Numbered from the stretch's first letter, positions 50,699-59,011 are shown. The stretch is DNA of 64,000 bases from Lysobacterales bacterium (GCA_019634735.1 JAHCAT010000013.1:62001-126000), one strand, 5' to 3'. Notes: generated by a model not told the origin, from the sequence alone. Translations and numbers: made by a program.

Positions 50699-51376
50699 TC
50701 AGTAGAACGCCGGCTTGCGCGCGTGATGCCAGGTGGTGGCGGCGATGATCGCCAGCGCCAGCACCGCCAGGCTGGCCAGGATCGCCACCGCCGGCGCGGT
50801 CCAGACCACGGCGTCCTCGCGCACCCGGTCGTTGATCGCCGGGATCTGCGACAGCGCCATGATGTAGGGGTTGATCAGCACCATCGAGGCGATCATCCCG
50901 AACGTCGCCCAGCCTTCGGACTGCACCGACATCGCCACCGCCCAGGACACCGCGAAGGCGAACAGCAGCCAGGCGAAGATCAGCAGTGCATAGACGAACA
51001 GGCCGTCGGGCAGCGGCGTGAACAGCACCAGGCCCAGGGTGCCGGCCAGCAGCACGAGGAAGGGCACCAGGAAGGTGAGCAGGTTGCCGGCCAGCTTGGC
51101 CGCCGTGAAGTCGGCCGGCGACACCGGCAGGCTCATCACGAAGGCCAGGGTCTGCTCCTTGCGCTCGACCACCAGCGAGGTGGAGATCGAAAAGCAGGCC
51201 GCCGAGACCAGCACGATGATCAGCATCAGCGAGCCGACATAGAAGGCCCAGGGCCGGGCCACGCCCAGGAAGCACAGCGCGACGATGCCGGCCAGCACAT
51301 AGATCGCCAGCTGCTTGCGGAACAGCTGCCAGTCCTTGGCGACCAGCAGCCGGATCACGGGGATGTTGAGGCTCAT
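50699..51376 (-). CDS. ABC transporter permease
   Basis: 225 residues with six predicted membrane helices (about 22-45, 48-68, 98-125, 130-155, 160-180, 198-215). VVERKEQTLAFVMSLPVSP between helices 2 and 3 is typical of ABC-2 type permeases. It overlaps the ATPase gene in ATGA and forms a two-component exporter with it. The substrate is unknown; YtrA-controlled exporters of this layout often respond to envelope stress. Confidence 0.9.
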   Translation of the reverse strand: MSLNIPVIRLLVAKDWQLFRKQLAIYVLAGIVALCFLGVARPWAFYVGSLMLIIVLVSAACFSISTSLVVERKEQTLAFVMSLPVSPADFTAAKLAGNLLTFLVPFLVLLAGTLGLVLFTPLPDGLFVYALLIFAWLLFAFAVSWAVAMSVQSEGWATFGMIASMVLINPYIMALSQIPAINDRVREDAVVWTAPAVAILASLAVLALAIIAATTWHHARKPAFY

Positions 51377-52257
51377 GCCACGGCTCCTGTGCGGACGGCG
51401 GATACGAAGATGTCTTCCAGGCTCATCGGGTCGTCGCGCTGCACGGCCAGGCCCTGGGCGGCCAGGCGCGCGGGCAGGTCGGCATGCCAGTCGCGCACCT
51501 TCAGCTCGACCAGGCTGCCGTTGGCGCGGGCCACGGCGACCTCCGGCCAGGCTTCGAGCCCCGTCGGCAGGACGCCCTGGCAGAGCACCCGGCGCCAGCG
51601 TTCCAGAAAGGCATGGCGGTCGGCACAGGCGACCAGCCGCCCCTCGTGCACGAAGGCGATGGCATCGGCGAGCTGTTCGACATCGTGGGTGTTGTGCGAG
51701 GAGAACAGCACGCTGCGCCGTTCGTCGCGCAACACCTCGGCGAGCGCCTCGAGCACCTCCAGGCGGGCGACCGGGTCCAGGCCGGTGGTCGGCTCGTCGA
51801 GCAGCAGCAGGCGTGGCCGGCGCGCCAGGCACAGCAGCAGCAGCGCCTTGACGCGCTGGCCGTGCGAGTAGCCGTCCAGCACCTGCTGCGGGCGCAGGTC
51901 GAAGCGCTGCACCAGTTCGGCCGCGTAGTCCTCGCGCCAGCCGGGGTAGATGGCGGCGATCAGGTCCATGTGCCAGCGCAGCGTCTGGCTGCGGTAAAGG
52001 CGCATGTCCTCGGAGGCGAAGCCGATCTCGCGCCGGGCCGCCACCTGCCCTTCCGGCATTCGATGGCCCAGCACGACGACTTCACCGGCATCCGGCGCGG
52101 CCAGCCCGGTGAGCATGCGCAGCAGGGTGGTCTTGCCGGCGCCGTTGACGCCGACCAGGCCCATCACCTGGCCCTCCGGCAGGTCGAGGCTGACGTCGCG
52201 CAGGGCGAAGTGCGGATAGCGCTTGCCGATGCCGGACAGGGAGAACGCGAGGCTCAT
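51373..52257 (-). CDS. ABC transporter ATP-binding protein
   Basis: 294 residues. Walker A GVNGAGKTT is at 36-44, the signature appears as YSHGQ (130-134) in place of LSGGQ, Walker B LLLLDEP ends at Glu155, and the H-loop lies in SSHNTHDVEQLAD. The C-terminal 60 residues form a separate small domain. The YSxGQ signature is characteristic of the CcmA/YtrB-like branch. It overlaps both neighbours (GntR gene and permease), giving a three-gene operon. Confidence 0.93.
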   Translation of the reverse strand: MSLAFSLSGIGKRYPHFALRDVSLDLPEGQVMGLVGVNGAGKTTLLRMLTGLAAPDAGEVVVLGHRMPEGQVAARREIGFASEDMRLYRSQTLRWHMDLIAAIYPGWREDYAAELVQRFDLRPQQVLDGYSHGQRVKALLLLCLARRPRLLLLDEPTTGLDPVARLEVLEALAEVLRDERRSVLFSSHNTHDVEQLADAIAFVHEGRLVACADRHAFLERWRRVLCQGVLPTGLEAWPEVAVARANGSLVELKVRDWHADLPARLAAQGLAVQRDDPMSLEDIFVSAVRTGAVA

Positions 52258-52676
52258 GGCTTGGATCCTGGCGGTGGGGCGGAGCCGGGCACGCTGCCCG
52301 GTGCGGAATCGAGGGCCCGGGCGACCCGGGCGAGCACCTGCGCGCGCGACATGCCCAGGCGGGCGGCGCAGGCCAGCAGCGCGTCGAGCTGGCGCTGCAG
52401 TTCCTCGTGCATCAGGGCCACCGGCAGGTCGCTGCGCTCGGCGACCACCGAGCCCTTGCCCTGCCGGGTACTGATCACCCCGGCCCGCTCCAGCTCCTCG
52501 TAGGCGCGGCGCACCGTGATCACGCTGGTGCCGCTGGCGGCGGCCAGCTCGCGGATCGACGGCAGCGCCTGGCCGGCCGGCCAGTCGCCGGCCATCACCT
52601 TGGCGGTGACCTGGTCGACGATCTGCTGGTACATCGGCCGCGGATCGCTGGCGGAGAGGAAGAAACGGGGGTCCAC
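52254..52676 (-). CDS. GntR-family (YtrA subfamily) transcriptional regulator
   Basis: 140 residues with a winged helix-turn-helix at about 10-75 (PMYQQIVDQVTAKVMAGDWPAGQ, LPSIRELAAASGTSVITVRRAYEELERAGVI) and the very short C-terminal domain of the YtrA subfamily, ending in a Pro/Gly/Ser tail. YtrA regulators normally repress their own ABC exporter operon. A tandem 9-bp repeat lies 21 bp upstream of the start and is a plausible operator. Confidence 0.92.
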   Translation of the reverse strand: MDPRFFLSASDPRPMYQQIVDQVTAKVMAGDWPAGQALPSIRELAAASGTSVITVRRAYEELERAGVISTRQGKGSVVAERSDLPVALMHEELQRQLDALLACAARLGMSRAQVLARVARALDSAPGSVPGSAPPPGSKP

Positions 52677-52696
52677 GGGGTCACTGTGCCTGTTAG

Positions 52697-52714
52697 GTAT
52701 GCACAGTATGCACA
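52697..52714. promoter_or_regulatory. Candidate operator: perfect 9-bp direct repeat upstream of the GntR gene
   Basis: GTATGCACA occurs twice in immediate succession (52697-52705 and 52706-52714), 21 bp upstream of the regulator start. On the minus strand this reads TGTGCATACTGTGCATAC and contains a CATACT -10-like hexamer, so binding here would block transcription. A further TGTGCC half-site lies at 52685. It is inferred from position and symmetry, not from a known YtrA consensus. Confidence 0.5.
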
Positions 52715-52919
52715 GTCTGGGCGGGATGGCAAGTGCCAGGGCGACCGGTCAGCTCGGCCTGCCGCCGCGCCCTTGACCTGGGGTCATGGCAACGCGCCAC
52801 GGCGGCCCACAGCGGAGTTCGCAGCGCATCCATTGCGCCGGGTCAGTTCCGCGCGCAGCGCCGAGGACTACTGTCGTCGCCTGAAGACAATCGGCACACA
52901 GGGTGTTAGCCTTGTGGCC

Positions 52920-53207
52920 ATGAAGCCGTTCCGGTGGCCGACCGACAAGAACGATCTGTTGAAGGCCGAACGCGGCATCTCCTTCGAGGAGATCACCGTC
53001 GCCGTGGGAGCTGGGGCGCTTCTCGAAATCGTGCCGCACCCCAACCCGAAGAAGTACCCGCGCCAGAAGGTCATGGTGGTGGAAATGCTTGGCTACGCCT
53101 ACCTGGTTCCTTTCGTCGAGGAAGACGACCACTTCTTCCTGAAGACGATCATCCCGAGCAGGAAAGCCACCCGCGAGTTCATCGCCAAGGAGTCAGACGA
53201 TGCCTAA
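52920..53207 (+). CDS. BrnT-like type II toxin
   Basis: 95 residues. FRWPTDKNDLLKAERGISFEEITVAV at the start and KTIIPSRKATREFIAKES at the end follow the BrnT (RelE-superfamily ribonuclease) pattern in which F-W-D-x-K-x-x-x-N...H-G-V-S-F-E-E opens the domain. Asn/His positions are altered (KAERGISFEE). It overlaps the downstream CopG-type gene by eight bases, the toxin-first order typical of brnTA. The ATG at 52920 starts exactly at the domain. Confidence 0.8.
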   Translation: MKPFRWPTDKNDLLKAERGISFEEITVAVGAGALLEIVPHPNPKKYPRQKVMVVEMLGYAYLVPFVEEDDHFFLKTIIPSRKATREFIAKESDDA

Positions 53208-53514
53208 GCTGGACCCCTACGAGACCGAGATCCTCGAAGCCTACGAAGCAGGCAGCCTCAAGCCCGCTGCGGGCAAGGCCGAGCTTCAGCGCATTCGCGC
53301 CGCGGCACGGGCCACGGCCATCAAGGACAAGCGGGTGAACATCCGGCTTTCCTCTGTGGACCTTCTGGGCATCCAGGCCAAGGCACTCGAGGAAGGCATG
53401 CCCTACCAGACGCTCATCGCCAGCGTTCTGCACAAGTACGTCACCGGCAGGCTAGCCGAGAGCCGGCCGGCCGCAGCGGGCGGCAAGCGTCGAACGACAT
53501 CGCGTTCGAGCTGA
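53200..53514 (+). CDS. BrnA/CopG-like antitoxin
   Basis: 104 residues. The central part DKRVNIRLSSVDLLGIQAKA followed by LEEGMPYQTLIASVLHKY is a ribbon-helix-helix DNA-binding domain, whose beta strand is RVNIRLS. The N-terminal acidic helix (DPYETEILEAYEAGSLKPA) would wrap the toxin. The C-terminus is a basic Ser/Arg tail. It probably represses its own promoter upstream of the toxin gene. Confidence 0.82.
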   Translation: MPKLDPYETEILEAYEAGSLKPAAGKAELQRIRAAARATAIKDKRVNIRLSSVDLLGIQAKALEEGMPYQTLIASVLHKYVTGRLAESRPAAAGGKRRTTSRSS

Positions 53515-53657
53515 CGCGGCGGGCGAAGCCGCGAGCCGCGGGCGCGCTATCGGGCGCATCATCCGAGCCGATTGCGGCAGCGATCCTGACCTGAAATTTG
53601 TTGCCTGGCCAGCCTCTACCCGCAGGCCATCACGTTCCACAATCCTGGCCGCCACGC

Positions 53658-53891
53658 ATGAAACTCCCCAGACTCCGAAGCAAGCCTGGAGTTCTCCTGG
53701 GTCTGGTCGCCCTGGTGGCCGGGCTGGGTGCAACCATCTACGCCAGCGTGGTGGTGGGCAGATACGGCTTCCAGGTCTCCGGGCGGTGGAATCCGAACCA
53801 GTTGGAGAGTGGCGGTGCGCCGCTGTTCTTTCTGATCGGCATTGCCCTGGTGATCTATGGATGTGTGGCGCTTTGGTTGCATCGGCGGTAG
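53658..53891 (+). CDS. Small two-helix membrane protein, unknown function
   Basis: 77 residues from ATG 53658: a basic start (MKLPRLRSKP), a membrane helix (about 11-31), a polar loop (YGFQVSGRWNPNQLESGG), a second helix (about 54-72) and a short His-Arg-Arg end. It is unrelated to known families by eye. It lies between the toxin-antitoxin pair and a GNAT gene, all on the plus strand. Confidence 0.65.
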   Translation: MKLPRLRSKPGVLLGLVALVAGLGATIYASVVVGRYGFQVSGRWNPNQLESGGAPLFFLIGIALVIYGCVALWLHRR

Positions 53892-53982
53892 CGTCCAACC
53901 ATTCGCCCCAACCGGCGTCAGGAATCGGCCTAGCGATTTCCCCACGGCCACTCCGCGGGTCTCTATCCAGGCATCCGCCGAC

Positions 53983-54540
53983 ATGAGCAGCCACAGCCCA
54001 AGCCCCCTGGACATCATCGTCAGACCGCTCACCCGCGATGACGCGCCCGCCCTGCACGCCGCGGTCCGCAACTCCATCGCCTCCCTGTCGGCGACGTTTC
54101 CCTGGTGTCATCCCGGCTACGGCCTGGCCGATGCGCAGGTCCGGGTCGCCCACTGCGAGGCGGCCTGGGAACGTCGGTCCGAGTTTCCCTTCGGGATCTT
54201 CGACGCCCGCGGCCAGGTGCTGCTGGGCTGCGTCGGCCTCAACCAGGTCGACGCCGCCCACCGATCGGCGAATCTCGGCTACTGGGTGGGCGAGGCGCAC
54301 CGGCGCCGCGGCGTTGCCGTGGTGGCCGCCACGCAGGTCGCGCGCATCGGGTTCCATCAGTTGGGCCTGGTGCGAATCGAGATCGTGACCACGCCTGGCA
54401 ACCACGCAAGCCAGGCGGTGGCCGAAAAGCTGGGCGCGACGCGGGAAGCGGTGGCCCGCAACCGGCTCGTGGTCCGGGGCGTGCCGACGGCCGCCATCGT
54501 GTACTCGCTGGTGCCGGAAGACCTGGCTGCCTTGGAGTGA
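53983..54540 (+). CDS. GNAT N-acetyltransferase, RimJ/RimL-like
   Basis: 185 residues. It has IIVRPLTRDDAPALHAAVRNS at the start, GYWVGEAHRRRGVAVVAATQVARIGF as the acetyl-CoA binding helix region, and EIVTTPGNHASQAVAEKLGATRE near the C-terminus. It resembles ribosomal-protein or antibiotic acetyltransferases. The acceptor is unknown. ATG 53983 opens the domain cleanly. Confidence 0.88.
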   Translation: MSSHSPSPLDIIVRPLTRDDAPALHAAVRNSIASLSATFPWCHPGYGLADAQVRVAHCEAAWERRSEFPFGIFDARGQVLLGCVGLNQVDAAHRSANLGYWVGEAHRRRGVAVVAATQVARIGFHQLGLVRIEIVTTPGNHASQAVAEKLGATREAVARNRLVVRGVPTAAIVYSLVPEDLAALE

Positions 54541-54619
54541 CGGCCAGGAAGCGAACGCAGTCCATCTCTACCCGGCTATGGTTCCGCCCTCCCCTGCCAG
54601 CCCTGCAGTCGACCCATCC

Positions 54620-54808
54620 ATGGACCTTGCGCTGTTCGATTTCGACGGCACCATCACGCACCGGGAAACCATGCCCGATTTCCTGCGCGCTGCCGTCCGC
54701 CCCGCCCGGCTGGCCGTTGGCAAGCTCCTCTTCGCACCCCTGGTGCTCGGGTCCAAGACCATGCGCAATGCTGGATGTCCGGGCGACCATGAGCGCAAAG
54801 CACGATGA
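54620..54808 (+). pseudogene. Truncated HAD-family hydrolase (N-terminal fragment)
   Basis: The first 49 or so residues are a clear HAD phosphatase start: MDLALFDFDGTITHRETMPD, with the nucleophile in DFDGT, then a helical RPARLAVGKLLFAPLVLGSK. After about 54768 the similarity ends and the frame stops at 54806. Catalytic motifs II and III are missing. An intact homologue would be about 200 residues, so three quarters are lost, with unrelated sequence joined at the break. Confidence 0.75.
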
Positions 54809-55086
54809 TCAAGCAGTCTGCTGCGGCGCCAGGTTTCACCAGGCACTGCGCGCCCAGGCATCTCGTCGAGACAACCGGAGGACAGCCCTGTCGAGGATTG
54901 GCCGTCTGCGCAGTGAAGGCACCGGGAAGGAGTACGGTGTGATCCGCCTCCAGCTTGGCAAGGCTCGATAGGCTCCCGCCGGGGATACAGGCCGATCGGG
55001 CAGCGCAGCACGGCGACGCCCGGCACCTGGTTCCGCTGCGACAGGAATACCCAAACATCGGACGCAGTCGGGCGGTCGCCGACCGC
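54809..55086. other. Gene-poor stretch after the HAD fragment
   Basis: No frame of protein character on either strand and no known repeat. The junction near 54768 with the HAD fragment suggests a deletion or insertion scar. Confidence 0.4.
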
Positions 55087-55551
55087 CTACGCCCGGTCAA
55101 CGCGACACTGGAAGCAGTTGAACCTGGAGCGAACATGCACGTAGGCCACCTGCGGGTCGCCGAGGATCCTTTGGCATGCGGCCGTCAGTTCGCCGCCCGA
55201 GACCACAGCGCCAGTCTCGTACCTGATCCAATCGTCGGCGCCGTAACCACGAATGACCGCCGGGGTGAGATGGGCGAACCAAGCTGGCAGACGATCACTC
55301 TCGTATCTCGGGCATTCTCCCGCATGCAGAAAGATCGGCCCGACCTCGGCGTACGGTTGCGCGGTGTCGAACGGGCGGTAGCCCAGAACAAGCTTCCGGT
55401 CACCCTCCGCTATCAGCCCCAAACAGTGGCGGCACGGGTTCATCGGACCCTCCGCCACGCGATGCAGGGCGGGCTGCCCATTCGCGTCGGCACGGCCAGC
55501 GCGCAGATGGCGGGCGTGTTCGGTCGGAATCCCTTGGACGGAGAGTTTCAC
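55087..55551 (-). CDS. DUF1203 family protein
   Basis: 154 residues from GTG 55551, which has AGGAG six bases upstream; the ATG-equivalent at 55632 would add 27 residues without family similarity. The C-terminal part PIFLHAGECPRYESDRLPAW followed by RGYGADDWIRYETGAVV and VRSRFNCFQCRV matches the conserved core of DUF1203. There are four cysteines, including CRHC near residue 37. Function is unknown for the family. It is the only minus-strand gene in this accessory stretch. Confidence 0.75.
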   Translation of the reverse strand: MKLSVQGIPTEHARHLRAGRADANGQPALHRVAEGPMNPCRHCLGLIAEGDRKLVLGYRPFDTAQPYAEVGPIFLHAGECPRYESDRLPAWFAHLTPAVIRGYGADDWIRYETGAVVSGGELTAACQRILGDPQVAYVHVRSRFNCFQCRVDRA

Positions 55552-56183
55552 AGGCGCTCCTCGTAATGGTTGGTCCGGCACAGATTCCATCATTCCCGGC
55601 CACGAAAATCGCGCCGCTTCCGGACACGTCATTCTTCGCGAGTGGCGACCGCCGGACGGGTCCGGCGTAGTGCCGGCCGCCCTGCCCTTTTCTGGTAGAT
55701 ACGGAACGACCGCCTGGGCTTATCGACAGGCCACAGGACGGACCTGGCCGCGTATCGCGTCGTGCCCAGACTGGTTGCCCACCGTGTCCGTGGCGGCACT
55801 TTGTCCACCCGTTCCTTTCGCCCCGACATCCCCTGAAGCGACCACACCGACCCTGCACCGGCCAACCCCTCGATTCAGGCCGTGCGCATGCGCATGGCGA
55901 GTCGGATGGGTAGCGCCAACAGGCTGGTCATCCAGAGGTCACCTCGACAGGCCGTGATCTCGACCAAGGGACTTCCACATGCAACACTCGAACCGGCCGA
56001 AGGTTCGTTGCTTGCCGAGAATCTGACTCCCCGGTCAAGCATGCGTCCGGTCCGGGTCGTTACCGGAAGCGCAAAGCGCTCCCTGCCGTCACGGCAGGCG
56101 GCGCGGGCGCTGGTTCACGCCTGGCCTGCTGCCCGGGTCGGCCTGACAGGGGCACTGTTCGCCAGGAAGACCTCGTACGCAGC
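55552..56183. other. Gene-poor stretch, 632 bp
   Basis: No convincing frame on either strand and no family A or B repeat. Base composition looks a little less GC-rich and less codon-periodic than the flanking genes. It may be eroded coding sequence. Confidence 0.4.
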
Positions 56184-56554
56184 ATGAAGATCGAATCCGT
56201 CTCTCCCGTCCTGTCGGTCGGCGATCTCGTGGAATCGATGGACTTCTACCGCCACTTGCTTGGCTTCGACCTGGCGTGGTCGTGGGGCGATCCCGCCGAC
56301 ATCGCTGCTGTCTGCCGGGACGGCGTGGAGATCACGCTCACGCAACGCCCGGGAGGCAAGCCCGCGGGCGCGTCACACATCCATCTGGTCGTGACCGGTA
56401 TCGACGCGTACCATGCGTCTCTCGTCGCTGCGGGCGTGACGATCCTCGTCCCGAGGGGGATCGGCCGTACGGCATGCGGGACTTCCGCATCGCCGACCCC
56501 AGTGGCAACGAACTGAGCATCGGACAGGTCATGGCGATCGCCGGCAATGCCTGA
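56184..56554 (+). pseudogene. VOC/bleomycin-resistance-like protein with a frameshift
   Basis: The first frame gives SVGDLVESMDFYRHLLGFDL through DAYHASLVAAGVTILVP. At about 56448 the family pattern moves to another frame: EGDRPYGMRDFRIADPSGNE then LSIGQVMAIAGNA and a stop at 56552-56554. One extra C in the CCC before GAGGGGG would restore a single 123-residue protein. It may be a genuine pseudogene or a sequencing error in a C/G-rich run. The metal ligands cannot be judged until the frame is settled. Confidence 0.75.
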
Positions 56555-56611
56555 CCATGCAACCAGGTTGCACCCGCTGTGCGGGCCGGAACCACCCAGG
56601 CGCCAGGATCG

Positions 56612-57127
56612 ATGACACGCAACGTTTCCGTTCGCGAAGCCGTGGAAGACGATGCAGCGGACCTGCTGGCGCTGCGTCACGTGCTGCTTGGCGAGACGGA
56701 GTACATGCTGTGGGGGCCCGGGGAATTCGACGGCTCCGTGCAGGATGAGCGTCAACAGATCCGGCAACTCAACGCCTGCCCGAACGCCCGGTGCCTGGTG
56801 GCCACGGACGACAACGCGCTCGTCGGCTTCCTGCATGCGATGGGCAGTCCGGTGGTCCGGCTCCGTCACGCGACGACGCTTGCATTGGGCGTGCGCCGCT
56901 CGCACTGGGGCCATGGCGCAGGCTCCGCACTGCTCGCCGAGGCGTTGGCCTGGTCCCGCTCCGCTGGGCTGGTGCGCGTGGAACTGACGGTGCACACCAC
57001 CAATGTCCGCGCCGTGGCGCTGTACCTGCGTCACGGCTTCGAGATCGAGGGCACACGACGCAAGTCCCTGCAGATCGGGGACCGGTACGTCGACGAATAC
57101 CTCATGTGCCGCACGAATGATTTCTGA
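56612..57127 (+). CDS. GNAT N-acetyltransferase
   Basis: 171 residues. VSVREAVEDDAADLLALRH at the start, TLALGVRRSHWGHGAGSALL as motif A (the pyrophosphate loop is degenerate: HWGHGAG) and LTVHTTNVRAVALYLRHGFEIEGTRR as motif B/D. The final RYVDEYLMC matches the phosphinothricin/RimI-like branch. ATG 56612 is preceded by AGGATCG. It starts 57 bp after the frameshifted VOC gene. Confidence 0.9.
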   Translation: MTRNVSVREAVEDDAADLLALRHVLLGETEYMLWGPGEFDGSVQDERQQIRQLNACPNARCLVATDDNALVGFLHAMGSPVVRLRHATTLALGVRRSHWGHGAGSALLAEALAWSRSAGLVRVELTVHTTNVRAVALYLRHGFEIEGTRRKSLQIGDRYVDEYLMCRTNDF

Positions 57128-57434
57128 TGCGCCAGCCGGACCGCCGCGTCGCCGCCGCATGCCTTCAGCGCCCGGTCACGAATGGGACAGGTAGAGGCCG
57201 GCCGATCGGGCGAGGCATTCGGGGCACGGTCCGGGGCGACGAATCCCCTCGCGTCGACCTGTCTGATCCGGACGGGTCTGCGGCTGGCCGCCTGCGCACC
57301 GCGATCGGCGTGCCTGCGGACCCTGCATCCGCGCGCACGGGTAGCCAGGACGGGCCTGACGCCGTACCGTCAGGTCCAGCCAGCCCACCAGGCCACTCCT
57401 CGACGCGGGCTGTCCCGGCAAGGAGCAGAACGAC
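57128..57434. other. Intergenic region, 307 bp, no gene recognised
   Basis: Separates the GNAT gene from the MazG-like fusion. Frames on the minus strand are shadows of the downstream gene. A promoter for the 57435 gene is expected but none was recognised. Confidence 0.4.
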
Positions 57435-58247
57435 ATGAAACTCAGCGACCTCGAAACCGCGGCATTGCAGTTGAACCGGCTGTACGAAGAACTCGAGACC
57501 AGGCGGCATGGGCGGGCCTGGACCACGACTGAGCTGGCCCTGGGCTTCATGGGCGATGTCGGCGACCTGGCCAAGCTGGTCCAGGCGCACGCCGGCGTCC
57601 GCGACATCGACGACTGCCAGGAAAAGCTGGCCCATGAACTGTCCGACTGCCTGTGGTCGATCCTGGTGCTGGCCGACAAGTGCGGCGTCGACCTGGAGGC
57701 GGCCTTCGTCAGGAACACCTCGGAGATCGCGGCGCACGTGACCAGCCAGCTCGAAGCACTGCCGGACGCCGTTGGCGCAGACGCCGACCCGGACGGCGGC
57801 GCCGCGACGACGCAGGGCGTCCGGGTCAGCCTGTCCGATCTCGAGCTCGCCTTCATGCTGAAGGATGCGGCGCCGGGCGAGAACGAGGTCTTCATCGACC
57901 TCGTCACCGGCGCGACCCATGTCCGGTCGCCCTACGCCGACGACGAGCCGCCGCTCCCGGACGACATCGACGACGACACGCGCTATGTCGAGCTGCCGGA
58001 CAAGCGCGAACTGGACCTGGGCCGGGACCTGGTGTTCGACTTCGTGGGCAAGGTCGCCCCGCACCTGGCCGATGCGGTGCACTCGGCGTTCGCCCGGCGC
58101 GGCGCCTACCGGGCGTTCAAGGCCATCCTGGAGCGGAATGGCCTGCTCGGGATCTGGGACGCCTTCGAGGACGAGGCCACCAAGGCGGCGCTCACCGGCT
58201 GGGCGCAGGAACAGGGCTTCACCGTGGTGACCGGGGAAGGCGACTGA
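57435..58247 (+). CDS. MazG-like nucleotide pyrophosphohydrolase domain fused to a UPF0158 domain
   Basis: 270 residues. Residues 1-115 form an all-alpha MazG-like domain: LNRLYEELETRRHGRAWT, GFMGDVGDLAKLVQAH and LAHELSDCLWSILVLADKCGVDLEAAF. The first metal motif is D-x-x-D (GDVGDL) in place of E-x-x-E, while E-x-x-D (HELSD) is kept. After an acidic linker, residues 130-265 match UPF0158 (LSDLELAFM, RYVELPDKRELDLGRDLVFD, RGAYRAFKAILERNGL). House-cleaning of odd nucleotides is the usual MazG role; the UPF0158 role is unknown. The fusion may tie the two together. Confidence 0.82.
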   Translation: MKLSDLETAALQLNRLYEELETRRHGRAWTTTELALGFMGDVGDLAKLVQAHAGVRDIDDCQEKLAHELSDCLWSILVLADKCGVDLEAAFVRNTSEIAAHVTSQLEALPDAVGADADPDGGAATTQGVRVSLSDLELAFMLKDAAPGENEVFIDLVTGATHVRSPYADDEPPLPDDIDDDTRYVELPDKRELDLGRDLVFDFVGKVAPHLADAVHSAFARRGAYRAFKAILERNGLLGIWDAFEDEATKAALTGWAQEQGFTVVTGEGD

Positions 58248-58339
58248 TTCCGCCCGGAGAAGGGGCATCGCCGGCACGCTGCGACGCCCGCGTTGCCGGC
58301 CGGGTCGCACATCCCCATCAGCCGCCTGCCGGGCACGGC

Positions 58340-58702
58340 TTGCGGCACGCCCTCGCCGTCGCGGCGCTGCTGCTCGCCCTTGGCGGCTGCGCGCTCCGGG
58401 GCCCGCCCAGTTGCGTCCCGGCCCTGTTCCCCCTGGGCGATGCCGGCGACATCCCCAAGTCCCCGCTGATCCACCTGCGCCGCGCGCCCCCGGAAGCAGA
58501 CGCGCTGCTGGCGCTGCTCGAGCCCGCCGAACGCCAGCCCGATCTCAACGCGCCCACCCGGGCCGCCTGGTTCCGCACCGAATCCGGCCTGCTGGTCTAC
58601 CACGTCGGCACCTCGATCGTCGGCACCTGGATCGGCTTCGTACGCTCCGCCGAGGGCTGGACGAAGCTGCCCAGCGACCTGATGCTGGCGTGCCTCGACT
58701 AG
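58340..58702 (+). CDS. Small predicted lipoprotein, unknown function
   Basis: 120 residues from TTG 58340. This start puts a hydrophobic signal (LAVAALLLALGGC) with lipobox LGGC and acylated Cys17 at the N-terminus. No ATG or GTG lies in frame before the upstream gene, so the non-standard start is forced. The mature part has IHLRRAPPEADALLALLEP and VYHVGTSIVGTWIGFVRS and ends MLACLD. No family is recognised. Confidence 0.5.
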   Translation: MRHALAVAALLLALGGCALRGPPSCVPALFPLGDAGDIPKSPLIHLRRAPPEADALLALLEPAERQPDLNAPTRAAWFRTESGLLVYHVGTSIVGTWIGFVRSAEGWTKLPSDLMLACLD

Positions 58703-58810
58703 CAGGCTGCGGTGTCAAGGACTCAGTGCGGTCTTTCCGGATCTCAGAATGGCGCCTGGCGGCTGCACTCGATACGCTTCCTTCGACGGTGGTTGGAGCT
58801 CAGGACTCGG

Positions 58811-59005
58811 AGCACGATCTGCACCCCTCTCCCGCGACGCGGGAGAGGGGCTGGGGAGAGGGTGGTGTTTCGGAGCCGCTACGCCGGTGGCTCGTTCGCG
58901 AGCGAAAAGGAGATCGCGGCCAGGTCCATCGGTGCGCGCTGTCGGGAACTGCCCTCTCCCCCGCCCCTCCCCCGCATGCGGGGGAGGGGAGAAGTGAGGT
59001 GCTGC
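58811..59005. repeat. Family A fragment: arms B and A with a replaced linker
   Basis: Arm B (CCCCTCTCCCGCGACGCGGG...) at about 58823-58862 and arm A (CCCTCTCCCCCGCCCCTCCC then GCATGCGGGGGAGGGG) at about 58951-58990 in reverse order relative to 6711. The usual linker is replaced by unrelated sequence carrying a TTCGCGAGCGAA palindrome. Both termini are missing. Arm A is followed directly by a large heptamer array. Confidence 0.65.
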
Positions 59006-59011
59006 GGCATT

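Noticed and set aside
50392..50748. Protein with 11-residue repeats (GRSAVPPHGPE) encoded by the 33-bp array
   Set aside because: The frame is open because the period is a multiple of three. It has no ribosome-binding site or flanking domain, and the sequence is derived from the non-coding arm A.
52697..57434. Possible chromosomal integron: consecutive small genes of unrelated function with short spacers
   Set aside because: GTTRRRY-like (GTTAGGT near 52693) and RYYYAAC-like (GTCCAAC near 53893) heptamers occur singly but never pair as an attC site at gene ends. One gene is on the opposite strand, and no integrase is in the window.
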